From Nonomuraea coxensis DSM 45129 (GTDB lineage Bacteria; Actinomycetota; Actinomycetes; Streptosporangiales; Streptosporangiaceae), in the NCBI RefSeq assembly GCF_019397265.1, contig NZ_CP068985.1:4444501-4508500 (forward strand): a stretch of DNA of 64,000 nucleotides, read 5' to 3'. Below, one piece after another: positions 33,654-40,837 of this stretch (position 1 is its first letter; each line of letters begins with the position of its first letter). Under the pieces are notes generated by a model, which saw only the letters and a list, made by a program, of their open reading frames with translations, was not told the DNA's origin and searched no databases. A program made the translations under genes and the position numbers.

Positions 33654-35174
33654 TTATCGCCGGTCGTGAACACCCGGCGACCCCGGCGGGCCGGCCGTCC
33701 TTCCCGGTGGACGCATCGCGCCGACGAGGGTGTCGAGCGGCACGCGGGCGAATCCGACGCGGGTGTCGCTCGCCCCGTAGGGCAGCCACACGGCGTCGCC
33801 GTGCAGCAGGCCGCCGCAGGAGTACACGACATTGGGCACGTAGCCTTCGCGTTCGGCGCCGTCGGAGGTGAGGAGCGTTCCGGGGAGTTCGGCGATGACC
33901 CTGTGCGGTTCGTGCAGGTCGAGCAGCAGGGCGCCGATGGAGTAGTCACGCATGGGGCCGACGCCATGGGTCAGGACGAGCCAGCCGGAGCCGGTCTCGA
34001 TGGGGGATCCGCAGTTGCCCGCCTGGATGAGCTCCCAGTCCCAGCGGGGCGTGTGCAGCGGCGTCGGCGCTCGCCAGCTGTTGTGCCGGTCGAGCGCCGT
34101 GAGCCCGATGGTCTCGCCGTCGGAGCGGCACAGCGCCAGCGTCCGCCCGCCGACCGGCCGCGGGAAGAGCGCCATGCCCTTGTTGACGGCGGCCGGGCCG
34201 CGCATGGGAGTGATCTCGAAGTGGCGCAGGTCGTCGCTGGCGATCAGATGGGACCGGATGTGCCTTCCGTCATAGGCGGTATAGGTGGCCCGGTACGAAG
34301 GTGTGCCGTCCTGGTCGACGACACGGACGAATCGCGCGTCCTCCATCCCGTTGCACTCGGCCGCGGTCGACGGCCAGAGGACCCGCCGGTGCAGGGGGAG
34401 ATCGGCGGGGAAGGAGACGGCGTAGTCGGACTGCGTCGCGCGGCGCATCTCCTCCAGGATCGGCTGGGTGGAGGTGCGGGTGAGCAGGTCGGCCGGGAGC
34501 CGGGCGACCGCGTCCTCGAAGTCGTTGTCGTCGAAACGCTCCGGCAGCGACCGCAGGACGGCGGCCGTCACCTCGTTGTCCCGGTCGCCGTCGCAGAGCC
34601 CGGCGGCGAGCAGGTCGCGCCGGTGGCGGCTCCGGAGCCGGCATCCGACGGACAGCGTTCCTGAGCGGTCGGCCATCGCCAGCGCGGAGCCGGGGCCGAG
34701 CAGCGCCGTGGCGAAGCCGATCGACGACAGGTGCCCCTCACCTATCTGCCGCAGGCTGATCGCCACACGGAGCTGTCCGGGGCGCAGGCCGGACTGGTCG
34801 GGATGGGGGACCATGGAGGGGTTGCACACCGCCGCGCCCTCCACGGCGTACTCGTGACTGAAGTAGGCGCCCACGAGGAGGCGGGCAGGAAGGGACAGGT
34901 CGACGTCGCGCGGGACGCGATGGCGGACCAGGTCGTGGTGATGGGCGAAGGTCGCTTCCAGGTCGTGGTGCCGGTCGCCGAATCGTCGCAGCGTCTCCTG
35001 GAGCATCTCGGTGGTCTGGTCCTCGCCCAGGAGCATGATGCGGTCGATCAGCGCGGCGGCCCTGGTACGGGTGAGCGCGGCGTCCTCGCCCGGCACGAAG
35101 AGCTTGATGATCACCCTCCGCGGATCGGGAGTGAGGGCCGGGCCGAGCCGCGTGGCCAGATCCCTGATCGTCAC
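33654..35174 (-). CDS. GH130-family glycan phosphorylase/hydrolase with N-terminal extension
   Basis: 506 residues. The C-terminal 320 are a five-bladed GH130 propeller: NGMEDARFVRV (catalytic Asp), YTAYDGRHIRSHLIASDDL, NKGMALFPRPVGG, NCGSPIETGSGWLVLTHGVG, GYVPNVVYSCGGLL. GH130 enzymes break beta-mannosides, usually by phosphorolysis. The first 170 or so residues are an extra helical region found in a subgroup. GTG at 35174 overlaps the stop of the upstream gene by four bases. Last gene of the GT4 operon. Confidence 0.88.
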   Translation of the reverse strand: MTIRDLATRLGPALTPDPRRVIIKLFVPGEDAALTRTRAAALIDRIMLLGEDQTTEMLQETLRRFGDRHHDLEATFAHHHDLVRHRVPRDVDLSLPARLLVGAYFSHEYAVEGAAVCNPSMVPHPDQSGLRPGQLRVAISLRQIGEGHLSSIGFATALLGPGSALAMADRSGTLSVGCRLRSRHRRDLLAAGLCDGDRDNEVTAAVLRSLPERFDDNDFEDAVARLPADLLTRTSTQPILEEMRRATQSDYAVSFPADLPLHRRVLWPSTAAECNGMEDARFVRVVDQDGTPSYRATYTAYDGRHIRSHLIASDDLRHFEITPMRGPAAVNKGMALFPRPVGGRTLALCRSDGETIGLTALDRHNSWRAPTPLHTPRWDWELIQAGNCGSPIETGSGWLVLTHGVGPMRDYSIGALLLDLHEPHRVIAELPGTLLTSDGAEREGYVPNVVYSCGGLLHGDAVWLPYGASDTRVGFARVPLDTLVGAMRPPGRTAGPPGSPGVHDRR

Positions 35175-36175
35175 GGGAGCCACCTTGCATGCTGCATGGT
35201 GGAGATCAGCGCGATGGTCGACTCCGCTCCCTGGTTGAGGTTCGGGCCGTGCTCGGTCAGGCCGTCGTAGCCGCCGCCGGTCGCCGGGTCCCACATCGGG
35301 ACGCCTGCGTCGTTGGCTCCCCTGAACCACGCCACCGACCGTCGTACCGGCTCCTGCCACGCCTTGTCGCCGGTCACGTGGGCTGCGGTGGCGCAGGCGT
35401 CGGCGAGCGCGGCCACCTCGATCGGCTGCTGGTCGTAGCGGCTCCGGGGCGCGTCCTGACGCCAGCCGGCGGCAGGCACGACCGCGAGCAAACCGTCCTC
35501 GGTCTGGATGTCCGACAGCCAGGCCAGCATGCGCAGGCCGGTGGTGAGCAGCCCCCGGTCACCGCTCAGATCACCGGCGGCGATGATCACTTCGGCGAGA
35601 GCGGCGTTGGCGTAGGTCAGGTGCGGTTGCGGCCACGGCCAGGAGGGGTTCTCCGAGGGCACGCCGATCGCCTCCACGGCGTCCGTCAGCAGGGAGGCGG
35701 CCACGGCGCTGTCCGGGGCGGTGCGCAGGACCTCCGCCGCGCCGAGCCCGGCGAAGGCCATGGCGCGTGGATGTGGGGAGCGCTGTCCGGCGCCGAGTAC
35801 GAAGGCGGTCAGCGCGTCCTCCCGGATCCAGGGGATGGCGCTGCGGGCCGCCGCGGTGCCCAGGCCCCACATCGCCCGTCCCCACCAGTCGCCGACGCCC
35901 GGCGACTCGCTCCAGCGGCGGTCGAAGGTGAGCCGGTTGCGGAAGGCGCCGGAACGATCCTGCGCGTGGGTGAGGAAGGCCAGGTAGCACTCGGCGAGCC
36001 GGGTCAGCCGGTCGGCGGGGCGCGGCTCGCGGCTGGCGATGACGAGGCCGCGGGCGACGTCGTCGGTGCAGTAGCCGTGCTCGCGGCGGACCACGGCGTG
36101 CCGGGCATGCTCGAACAGGCCGGTGTCGTCGCTCATCCGGATCAGGTGCTTGAAACCGGGCTCGGCGGTGCTCAC
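35171..36175 (-). CDS. Six-hairpin (alpha/alpha toroid) carbohydrate-active protein
   Basis: 334 residues, mostly helical. It shows repeated helical-hairpin blocks with carbohydrate-type aromatic and acidic residues (CTDDVARGLVIAS, SPGVGDWWGRAMWGLGTA, SRYDQQPIEVAALADAC, TGGGYDGLTEHGPNLNQGAE), as in six-hairpin glycosidases. The exact family is not clear to me. GTG at 36175 overlaps the GT4 stop by four bases; GH130 follows with the same overlap. The trio is therefore a unit for making or trimming one glycan. Confidence 0.78.
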   Translation of the reverse strand: MSTAEPGFKHLIRMSDDTGLFEHARHAVVRREHGYCTDDVARGLVIASREPRPADRLTRLAECYLAFLTHAQDRSGAFRNRLTFDRRWSESPGVGDWWGRAMWGLGTAAARSAIPWIREDALTAFVLGAGQRSPHPRAMAFAGLGAAEVLRTAPDSAVAASLLTDAVEAIGVPSENPSWPWPQPHLTYANAALAEVIIAAGDLSGDRGLLTTGLRMLAWLSDIQTEDGLLAVVPAAGWRQDAPRSRYDQQPIEVAALADACATAAHVTGDKAWQEPVRRSVAWFRGANDAGVPMWDPATGGGYDGLTEHGPNLNQGAESTIALISTMQHARWLP

Positions 36176-37332
36176 GGCAGCATCGCGGCCGGCCGCGCCG
36201 CGACGAGCGACCGGCCGAGGTCGTCGTACCGGGCCGCGACCGCCGGCCACAGCAGGGCCGGGATCAGGGCGCGGGTACGCCCGGTGAGATCGTCGGCCAG
36301 CCCGGGCCGCGTGAGGAGATGGCGCAGGGCGGAGGCCAGCGCGGCGGGGTCGCCGTGGGGCACGAGCAGCCCCGGGCCGCCGGCGAGCAGTTCCACGGCG
36401 TGCGGGAAGGGGGTGGCGACGACCGGCACGCCGGCGGCCACGGCCTCGATGAGGACACCGGACGTGACCTGCTCCGCCGAGTCGTAGGGCAGGATGACGG
36501 CATCCGCCGAGCGGATCAGCCGGCTCAGCGAGTCCTGATCCCGGTAGACGGGGTCGTGCCGGACAGCCGTGGACACGCCCAGCCGGGCGGCGAGTGCGCG
36601 CAGGCCGTCGCGATAGGCCTCGCCCTGCAGTTCCAGCACCTTGGGGTGGGTCTTGCCGGCGATCGTGTAGATCGGCGAGGGGTCGAGGTCCGCCAGGAGT
36701 GCCAGGGCACGCACCGCCCATTCGATCCCTTTGCCGGGCCCGAGCAGCCCCCATGTGAGCAGGTGCGGACGGGTCCGGCGCTGAGCCGGGAACCGCAGGT
36801 GGTCGGCGGCCCCGTGCGGAATGACGGACACCTTGCCGGCATCCACCCGGTAGCCGGCCTTCAACCGGTCACGAGCGGTGCCGGTCATGGTCACGATCGC
36901 GTCGGCGGCGTCCCCGATCTCCTCCAGCAGGGCCTTCTGCGGGGGAGTCGGCCTGGCCAGGACGGTGTGCAGGACCACGATGCTCGGCACGGTGAGGCGC
37001 CGCAGCAACGGCAGGACGTCCTGGCCGTCCGGACCGGGGTAGATGCCGTACTCGTGCTGCACGACGGCCACGTCGAAGTCCTCCAGAGCGGAGGCCGCGG
37101 CCTGCCAGCCGCCGGGCCCTCCGGGAGTCCAGGTGTGCACGACCCCGGGCCGCGGCCGTACGTCGTCGCCTTTCGCGGTGACACGGACGATCCCGCCGGA
37201 CATGCCGCCCCTGGCGAGATGGGTGGCCAGGGCGGAATTGAAGGTCGCCAGCCCGCACTCGGTGGGCGGGTGGGTGCTGAGAAATCCGTACGTGAGGACC
37301 AACTGCCTCGCCTTTCGGTCATCCGGCCGCAC
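36172..37332 (-). CDS. GT4-family glycosyltransferase
   Basis: 386 residues, GT-B fold. N-terminal LTYGFLSTHPPTECGLATF, acceptor side HEYGIYPG, linker VSVIPHGAADH, donor site WGLLGPGKGIEWAVRAL, then the sugar-nucleotide EX7E region ILPYDSAEQVTSGVLIEAVAAG. First gene of the trio. Start is uncertain: GTG at 37332 gives the longest form, while TTG at 37302 has AAAGG upstream and begins right before the first strand. Products of such GT4/GH130 units are unknown, perhaps a mannose-containing glycan. Confidence 0.9.
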   Translation of the reverse strand: MRPDDRKARQLVLTYGFLSTHPPTECGLATFNSALATHLARGGMSGGIVRVTAKGDDVRPRPGVVHTWTPGGPGGWQAAASALEDFDVAVVQHEYGIYPGPDGQDVLPLLRRLTVPSIVVLHTVLARPTPPQKALLEEIGDAADAIVTMTGTARDRLKAGYRVDAGKVSVIPHGAADHLRFPAQRRTRPHLLTWGLLGPGKGIEWAVRALALLADLDPSPIYTIAGKTHPKVLELQGEAYRDGLRALAARLGVSTAVRHDPVYRDQDSLSRLIRSADAVILPYDSAEQVTSGVLIEAVAAGVPVVATPFPHAVELLAGGPGLLVPHGDPAALASALRHLLTRPGLADDLTGRTRALIPALLWPAVAARYDDLGRSLVAARPAAMLP

Positions 37333-37496
37333 CCTGATGGAGTCGGGTGCCGCTCGCTCGGTGAAGAGGATCCGTCTGCCTGTGCGTGTGCGGTGGAACC
37401 TGGAGACTTCACCGGGGGCCCGTCCTCATGCGGGGGCCCGGCCGACGCGACCGATCAGCTGATGGCGTGGTCCGCGTCTCTTGACACTATCAGTCG

Positions 37497-38011
37497 CTAT
37501 TTTTGTCCTAAAATTTCGCGATAGATCCTCAGATAGCTCGCCACCATGCGATCGGCGCTGAACCTGCGTTCCGCCTGCGCGCGGCAGCGCTCGCGGTCGA
37601 TCGTCGCGATGCGCGCCACCGCGGTGACCGCCTCGTCGAGGGAGTCCACCAGGAAACCCGTCACACCAGGATCCACGACCTCGGCCATGGATCCGCGCCG
37701 GTAGGCGACGACGGGCGTGCCGCAGGCCATCGCCTCGACCACCGACAGGCCGAAAGGCTCGTCGAACGTGATGGGATGCAGCAGCGCGGCGGCGCCCCCA
37801 AGGACCCGGCCACGCCGCTCCGGCCCGACCGGGCCGAGGAAGCTGACCCGCTCGCCGTCGACCTTCGGCGCGATCTCTTCTTCGAAGTACCGCTCGTCCT
37901 GGACGATGCCGCGAAGAGCCCCTCGGCGAGCAGGCTCGTCACCTGTTCCCACGGGCCGTAATGGCGTGGAGGCGTGCGCCAGGCGATCGGTCCCAGCAGC
38001 GCTGTCCTCAC
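37497..38011 (-). pseudogene. GT4 glycosyltransferase, internally deleted and frameshifted
   Basis: The GTG at 38011 opens a normal GT4 start (RTALLGPIAWRTPPRHYGPW, then EQVTSLLAEGL), but after about 32 residues the frame shifts. Another frame then carries the C-terminal half (GIVQDERYFEEEIAPKVDGE ... LLHPITFDEPFGLSVVEAMA, GTPVVAYRRGSMAEVVD). About 160 residues in the middle are gone; the joint lies near 37910-37918. Not a working enzyme. It once was a second glycosyltransferase next to the GT4/GH130 operon. Confidence 0.85.
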
Positions 38012-38205
38012 GTGACGACGTCTTCGCTCCGGCGTACGTCTGGCATCGTGGCTGCTCTCCCCGAGGTGGCGTCCCGCAGGAAGGCGCCGCTGTGCCTCAC
38101 CTTCCTGCCTTGCCCTGCCGAGTCAACGCCACGGCGGGCCGTCCGGAAACAACCGATGCCGCAAACGGCCATCACGACGGCTGATGACCCGCCGGGATGC
38201 GTATG

Positions 38206-38398
38206 GATGAAGCCGGTCGGTGAGATCTTCCAGGGCGGTCACATGCGCCGCGAGGCCGTCCGCCGCGTCCCGGTCGCTCGCGTCGCCGGTGAACAGCACC
38301 GTCATACCGGCCACCTCGCCGTCTCTGGTCACGGGATCGCTGAACCAGGTGACCGGGATGACGTATCCGTCACCGCGCAGGAAGCTGTCCACCTCGCG
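38206..38398 (-). pseudogene. PAS-domain fragment
   Basis: The minus-strand translation EVDSFLRGDGYVIPVTWFSD, then GEVAGMTVLFTGDASDRDAA and HVTALEDLTDRL, fits the last strands and following helix of a PAS domain, as in sensor phosphatases. There is no start, no other domain, and the frame turns to nonsense on both sides. It abuts the copied dehydratase fragment on the plus strand, so it is part of the rearranged stretch. Confidence 0.5.
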
Positions 38399-38506
38399 GG
38401 CGCTGGAGGCGGCCGGCTTCCCGGTCATCGAGATCGAGGCCGACAACGTCGAGTACGTGCCTACGACGGCGACCGGGTGGCCGGGCGCATCGGCCGCTGG
38501 CTGCAG
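38391..38506 (+). pseudogene. Copy of the 3' end of the dehydratase-like gene at 26116-26232
   Basis: By eye, 116 bases here align with 26116-26232 (117 bases). They are identical over most of the length, with scattered changes and a replaced patch (original GACACCCGCACC, here GAGTACGTGCC) that costs one base and shifts the frame. Both copies end with CTGCAG; beyond it the original continues to its own stop and this copy continues into Lrp/AsnC coding sequence. It is a fragment joined at a short shared sequence. Confidence 0.85.
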
Positions 38507-38618
38507 TCAGATGCCCGGCTCTCCAACCGGGAACTCGCCCGGCAGCTCGGCATCGCCCCCTCGACCTGCCTGGAACGGGTGCGGTCACTCGCCCGCCGCG
38601 GTGTGATCAAGGGCTACC
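38507..38618 (+). pseudogene. Lrp/AsnC regulator, 5' fragment (start missing)
   Basis: Encodes the helix-turn-helix of an Lrp/AsnC regulator: SDARLSNRELARQLGIAPST, then CLERVRSLARRGVIKGY. The first dozen or so codons, including the start, are replaced by the dehydratase fragment, in frame with GRWLQ. At 38618 the gene is cut by the IS element and resumes at 40415. Without the element the joint would read GGC TAC CAC GCC GAG (Gly-Tyr-His-Ala-Glu), the normal Lrp sequence. Confidence 0.85.
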
Positions 38619-38637
38619 CTGGGTCGTCCGCAGTGCT

Positions 38638-38653
38638 CCGGCCTTCAGGCCGG
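38638..38653. repeat. IS605 left-end hairpin
   Basis: CCGGCCT-TC-AGGCCGG, a perfect 7-base stem with a 2-base loop, 19 bases inside the left boundary. In this family TnpA recognises such subterminal hairpins as single-stranded DNA. Confidence 0.8.
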
Positions 38654-38719
38654 GGGTGAAGCGGACTCTCCCGCGTAGCGGGGCGGGGAAAGCCGGATCG
38701 CCCCCGGGTGATCCGGCGT

Positions 38720-39145
38720 CTACCCGGCTCGGACGGGGCGGTTCTGTTGCTCGATGTACTGCCGCAGGACACTGATCGCGGCGCCGCCCACGCTTCCTGC
38801 GAAGTAGGAGCCCGACCACAGCTTGTTCGCCCGGTAGTAGTGGCGGGCCAGTTCGGGGAACTCGGTGCGCAGCCGCCTGGAGGACACCCCTTTCAGGGAG
38901 TTGACCAGGCGAGACAGCGCGACCTTCGGCGGGAAGTTCACCAGCGGGTGGGCGTGGTTGCTCTCGCCGTTGAACTCGGCCGGCTCGCACTCGAAGTCCG
39001 CGCACACCTCCCGCATGATCTGTTCCATGCGCTCCAGGTGCGTCCCGGTGAACACCCGATGCCGGAACTTTGTCACGAAAACCAAGTGTGCGTGCAGGAC
39101 GAAAACGCAGTGTCTGCCTGTTCTGATATCGCCATGTTCACCCAT
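38720..39145 (-). CDS. tnpA: IS200/IS605 TnpA, Y1 HUH transposase
   Basis: 141 residues, full length for the family. HUH metal motif His64-Ala-His66 in ESNHAHPLV; catalytic Tyr130 in LRQYIEQQ. It cuts and joins single-stranded DNA at the element's ends through a tyrosine-DNA bond. The N-terminus VFVLHAHLVFVTKFRHRVF is typical. It faces away from tnpB; their starts are only 22 bases apart, so they share a promoter region. Confidence 0.95.
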   Translation of the reverse strand: MGEHGDIRTGRHCVFVLHAHLVFVTKFRHRVFTGTHLERMEQIMREVCADFECEPAEFNGESNHAHPLVNFPPKVALSRLVNSLKGVSSRRLRTEFPELARHYYRANKLWSGSYFAGSVGGAAISVLRQYIEQQNRPVRAG

Positions 39146-39167
39146 AGGCCAATGGTATGATCATGGT

Positions 39168-40319
39168 GTGCGGCTTCGGTACAACTTCCGCCTCTACCCG
39201 ACCGCCGGTCAGCGCCAGGCGCTGGCGCGGGCGTTCGGGTGCGCGCGGACGGTGTTCAACGACGGGCTGCGCTTACGGCAGGAGGCCCGGGAGCAGGGGT
39301 TGCCGTACGTCTCGGACGGGGACCTGTCCAAACTGGTGATCACGCAGGCGAAGCAGACGCCGGAACGGTCCTGGCTGGGCGAGGTGTCGGCGGTCGTCCT
39401 TCAGCAGGCGTTGGCCGACCTGAACACCGCGTACCGCAACTTCTTCGCCTCGATCTCCGGCAAGCGCAAGGGGCCGAAGGTGGCCGCGCCCCGGTTCCGG
39501 TCCAAGAGGGACAACCGGCAGGCGATCCGGTTCACCAGGAACGCCCGCTTCACGGTCACGGCGGGCGGGAAGCTGCGCCTGCCGAAGATCGGCGACGTGC
39601 CGGTGCGATGGTCTCGTGATCTGCCCGCCGAGCCCTCCAGCGTGACGGTCATCAAGGACGCGGCGGGGCGGTACTTCGCCTCGTTCGTGGTCGAGACCGG
39701 CGCAGATCCGTTGCCGCAGACGCCGGACGAGGTCGGTATCGACCTGGGGCTCACCCACTTCGCGGTGCTCTCAGACGGCCGGAAGATCGACAACCCGAGG
39801 TTTCTGCGCCGCGCCGGACGACGGTTGAAGAAGGCTCAGCGGGCCCTGTCCCGCAAGGCCAAGGGGTCGGCGAACCAGAAGAAGGCCGCGGCCCGGGTCG
39901 CCCGTGCTCACGCCAGGGTGGCCGACGCGCGCCGGGACTTCGCGCACAAGCTCTCCACGCAGATCATCCGCGACAATCAAGCGGTGTATGTGGAGGACCT
40001 GTGTGTGAAGGGCCTGGCCCGCACGAGGCTGGCCAAGAGCGTGCACGATGCGGGCTGGTCGCAGTTCGTGGCCATGCTGGAGTACAAAGCCGGACGGTAC
40101 GGCCGCACCTTCGCCAAGGCCGGCCGGTTCTTCCCCTCCAGCAAGCTGTGCTCGGCGTGCGGCGCCGTGGCGGGCACGATGCCGCTGAGCGTCCGGTCGT
40201 GGACGTGCCCGTGCGGCGCGGTCCACGACCGGGACGTCAACGCCGCGATCAACATCCTCGCCGCCGGACGGGCGGAGAGGCTAAACGCCTGCGGAGGGAC
40301 TGTAAGACCCGCCGCCTAG
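39168..40319 (+). CDS. tnpB: TnpB, RNA-guided nuclease of the IS605 element
   Basis: 383 residues. RuvC residues are all present: Asp192 in GIDLGL, Glu276 in YVEDL, and the third Asp in HDRDVNAAINI (354/356). Zinc finger: LCSACG and TCPCG, with a CXC second half. N-terminal LRYNFRLYPTAGQRQAL is the usual TnpB start; GTG at 39168. TnpB cuts DNA guided by an RNA from the element's right end and favours element retention. Nothing suggests loss of function. Confidence 0.95.
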   Translation: MRLRYNFRLYPTAGQRQALARAFGCARTVFNDGLRLRQEAREQGLPYVSDGDLSKLVITQAKQTPERSWLGEVSAVVLQQALADLNTAYRNFFASISGKRKGPKVAAPRFRSKRDNRQAIRFTRNARFTVTAGGKLRLPKIGDVPVRWSRDLPAEPSSVTVIKDAAGRYFASFVVETGADPLPQTPDEVGIDLGLTHFAVLSDGRKIDNPRFLRRAGRRLKKAQRALSRKAKGSANQKKAAARVARAHARVADARRDFAHKLSTQIIRDNQAVYVEDLCVKGLARTRLAKSVHDAGWSQFVAMLEYKAGRYGRTFAKAGRFFPSSKLCSACGAVAGTMPLSVRSWTCPCGAVHDRDVNAAINILAAGRAERLNACGGTVRPAA

Positions 40320-40434
40320 CGGAGGGCCGGACCCAGCGAAACAGGAAGCCACAGAGGTGCCGCACGTGCGGCACGGGCTGAATCGCCGACCTTCAGGCCG
40401 GAGAGCGCGTCAACACGCCGAGATCGACCCCGCC
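40290..40434 (+). ncRNA. Predicted reRNA (omega RNA) of the IS605 element
   Basis: In this family the TnpB guide RNA runs from the end of tnpB through the right end and takes its guide from the flanking DNA. Here the stretch holds an 18-base perfect palindrome (GTGCCGCACGTGCGGCAC, 40357-40374) and the right-end hairpin. The guide would be 40415-40434, i.e. the lrp 3' part. The 5' end is a guess. Confidence 0.45.
40386..40401. repeat. IS605 right-end hairpin
   Basis: CCGACCTTCAGGCCGG, the left-end hairpin with one G-to-A change that weakens one pair. It ends 13 bases before the right boundary. Confidence 0.75.
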
Positions 40435-40728
40435 GTGCTGAACCGCGGCGTGCAGGCGATGGTCGCCGTGCAGGTCCGGCCGTTGAGCCGGGACGTCATC
40501 GACGCGTTCAAGGCGTCAGCCGCGAAGATGCCGGAGGTGCTCAGCGTCTTCGTCCTGTCCGGCGGCGACGACTTCCTGCTGCACGTCGGCGTGCCCGACC
40601 TCGACGCCCTGCACGCCTTCCTCCTCGACCGGCTGAGCAAACGCCGCGAGGTCACCGGCTTCCGCTCATCCGTGATCTTCCAGCAGGTCGGCAACCCGGC
40701 CCCGAGCCGCCTGGCCCCGTCCTCCTGA
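40415..40728 (+). pseudogene. Lrp/AsnC regulator, 3' fragment
   Basis: Continues the Lrp gene broken at 38618. It encodes the RAM effector domain: AEIDPAVLNRGVQAMVAVQV, RPLSRDVIDAFK, VLSVFVLSGGDDFLLHVGVP, LHAFLLDRLSKRREVTGFRS. The domain is complete and its stop is intact. With the N-terminal start already lost to the dehydratase fragment, even precise excision of the IS would give a regulator without its own first residues. Confidence 0.88.
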
Positions 40729-40756
40729 AGCGGCGAGGCGGGGGCGGCCAGAACGC

Positions 40757-40790
40757 CTGCCGCGGCCCCTTGGTGCAGGGGCCGCGGCAG
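40757..40790. terminator. Strong bidirectional terminator hairpin
   Basis: CTGCCGCGGCCCCT, six-base loop, AGGGGCCGCGGCAG: a perfect 14-base stem between the convergent Lrp fragment and secreted hydrolase genes. It is the strongest hairpin I noticed in the window. Confidence 0.85.
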
Positions 40791-40837
40791 TGGGGGCAGC
40801 AGAAGCCGTGGGTCCGCCCCGGGAAAGCTCAGAGCCG

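Larger units (their letters stand above)
38619..40414. mobile_element. IS200/IS605-family insertion sequence, complete
   Basis: About 1,796 bases with divergent tnpA and tnpB, like IS608 and ISDra2. It is inserted in an Lrp/AsnC gene with no target duplication. Both ends carry the same subterminal hairpin sequence, CCGGCCTTCAGGCCGG at 38638 and CCGACCTTCAGGCCGG at 40386, and the right end closes with GTCAAC. Removing 38619-40414 restores the Lrp frame exactly; the boundary could shift by one base because C stands at both 38618 and 40414. Both proteins look intact, so the element may be active. Confidence 0.9.

Noticed and set aside
37481..37514. TTGACA followed by TAAAAT as a promoter
   Set aside because: Spacing of 22 bases is too long, and there is no plus-strand gene downstream, only the broken GT4 on the other strand.
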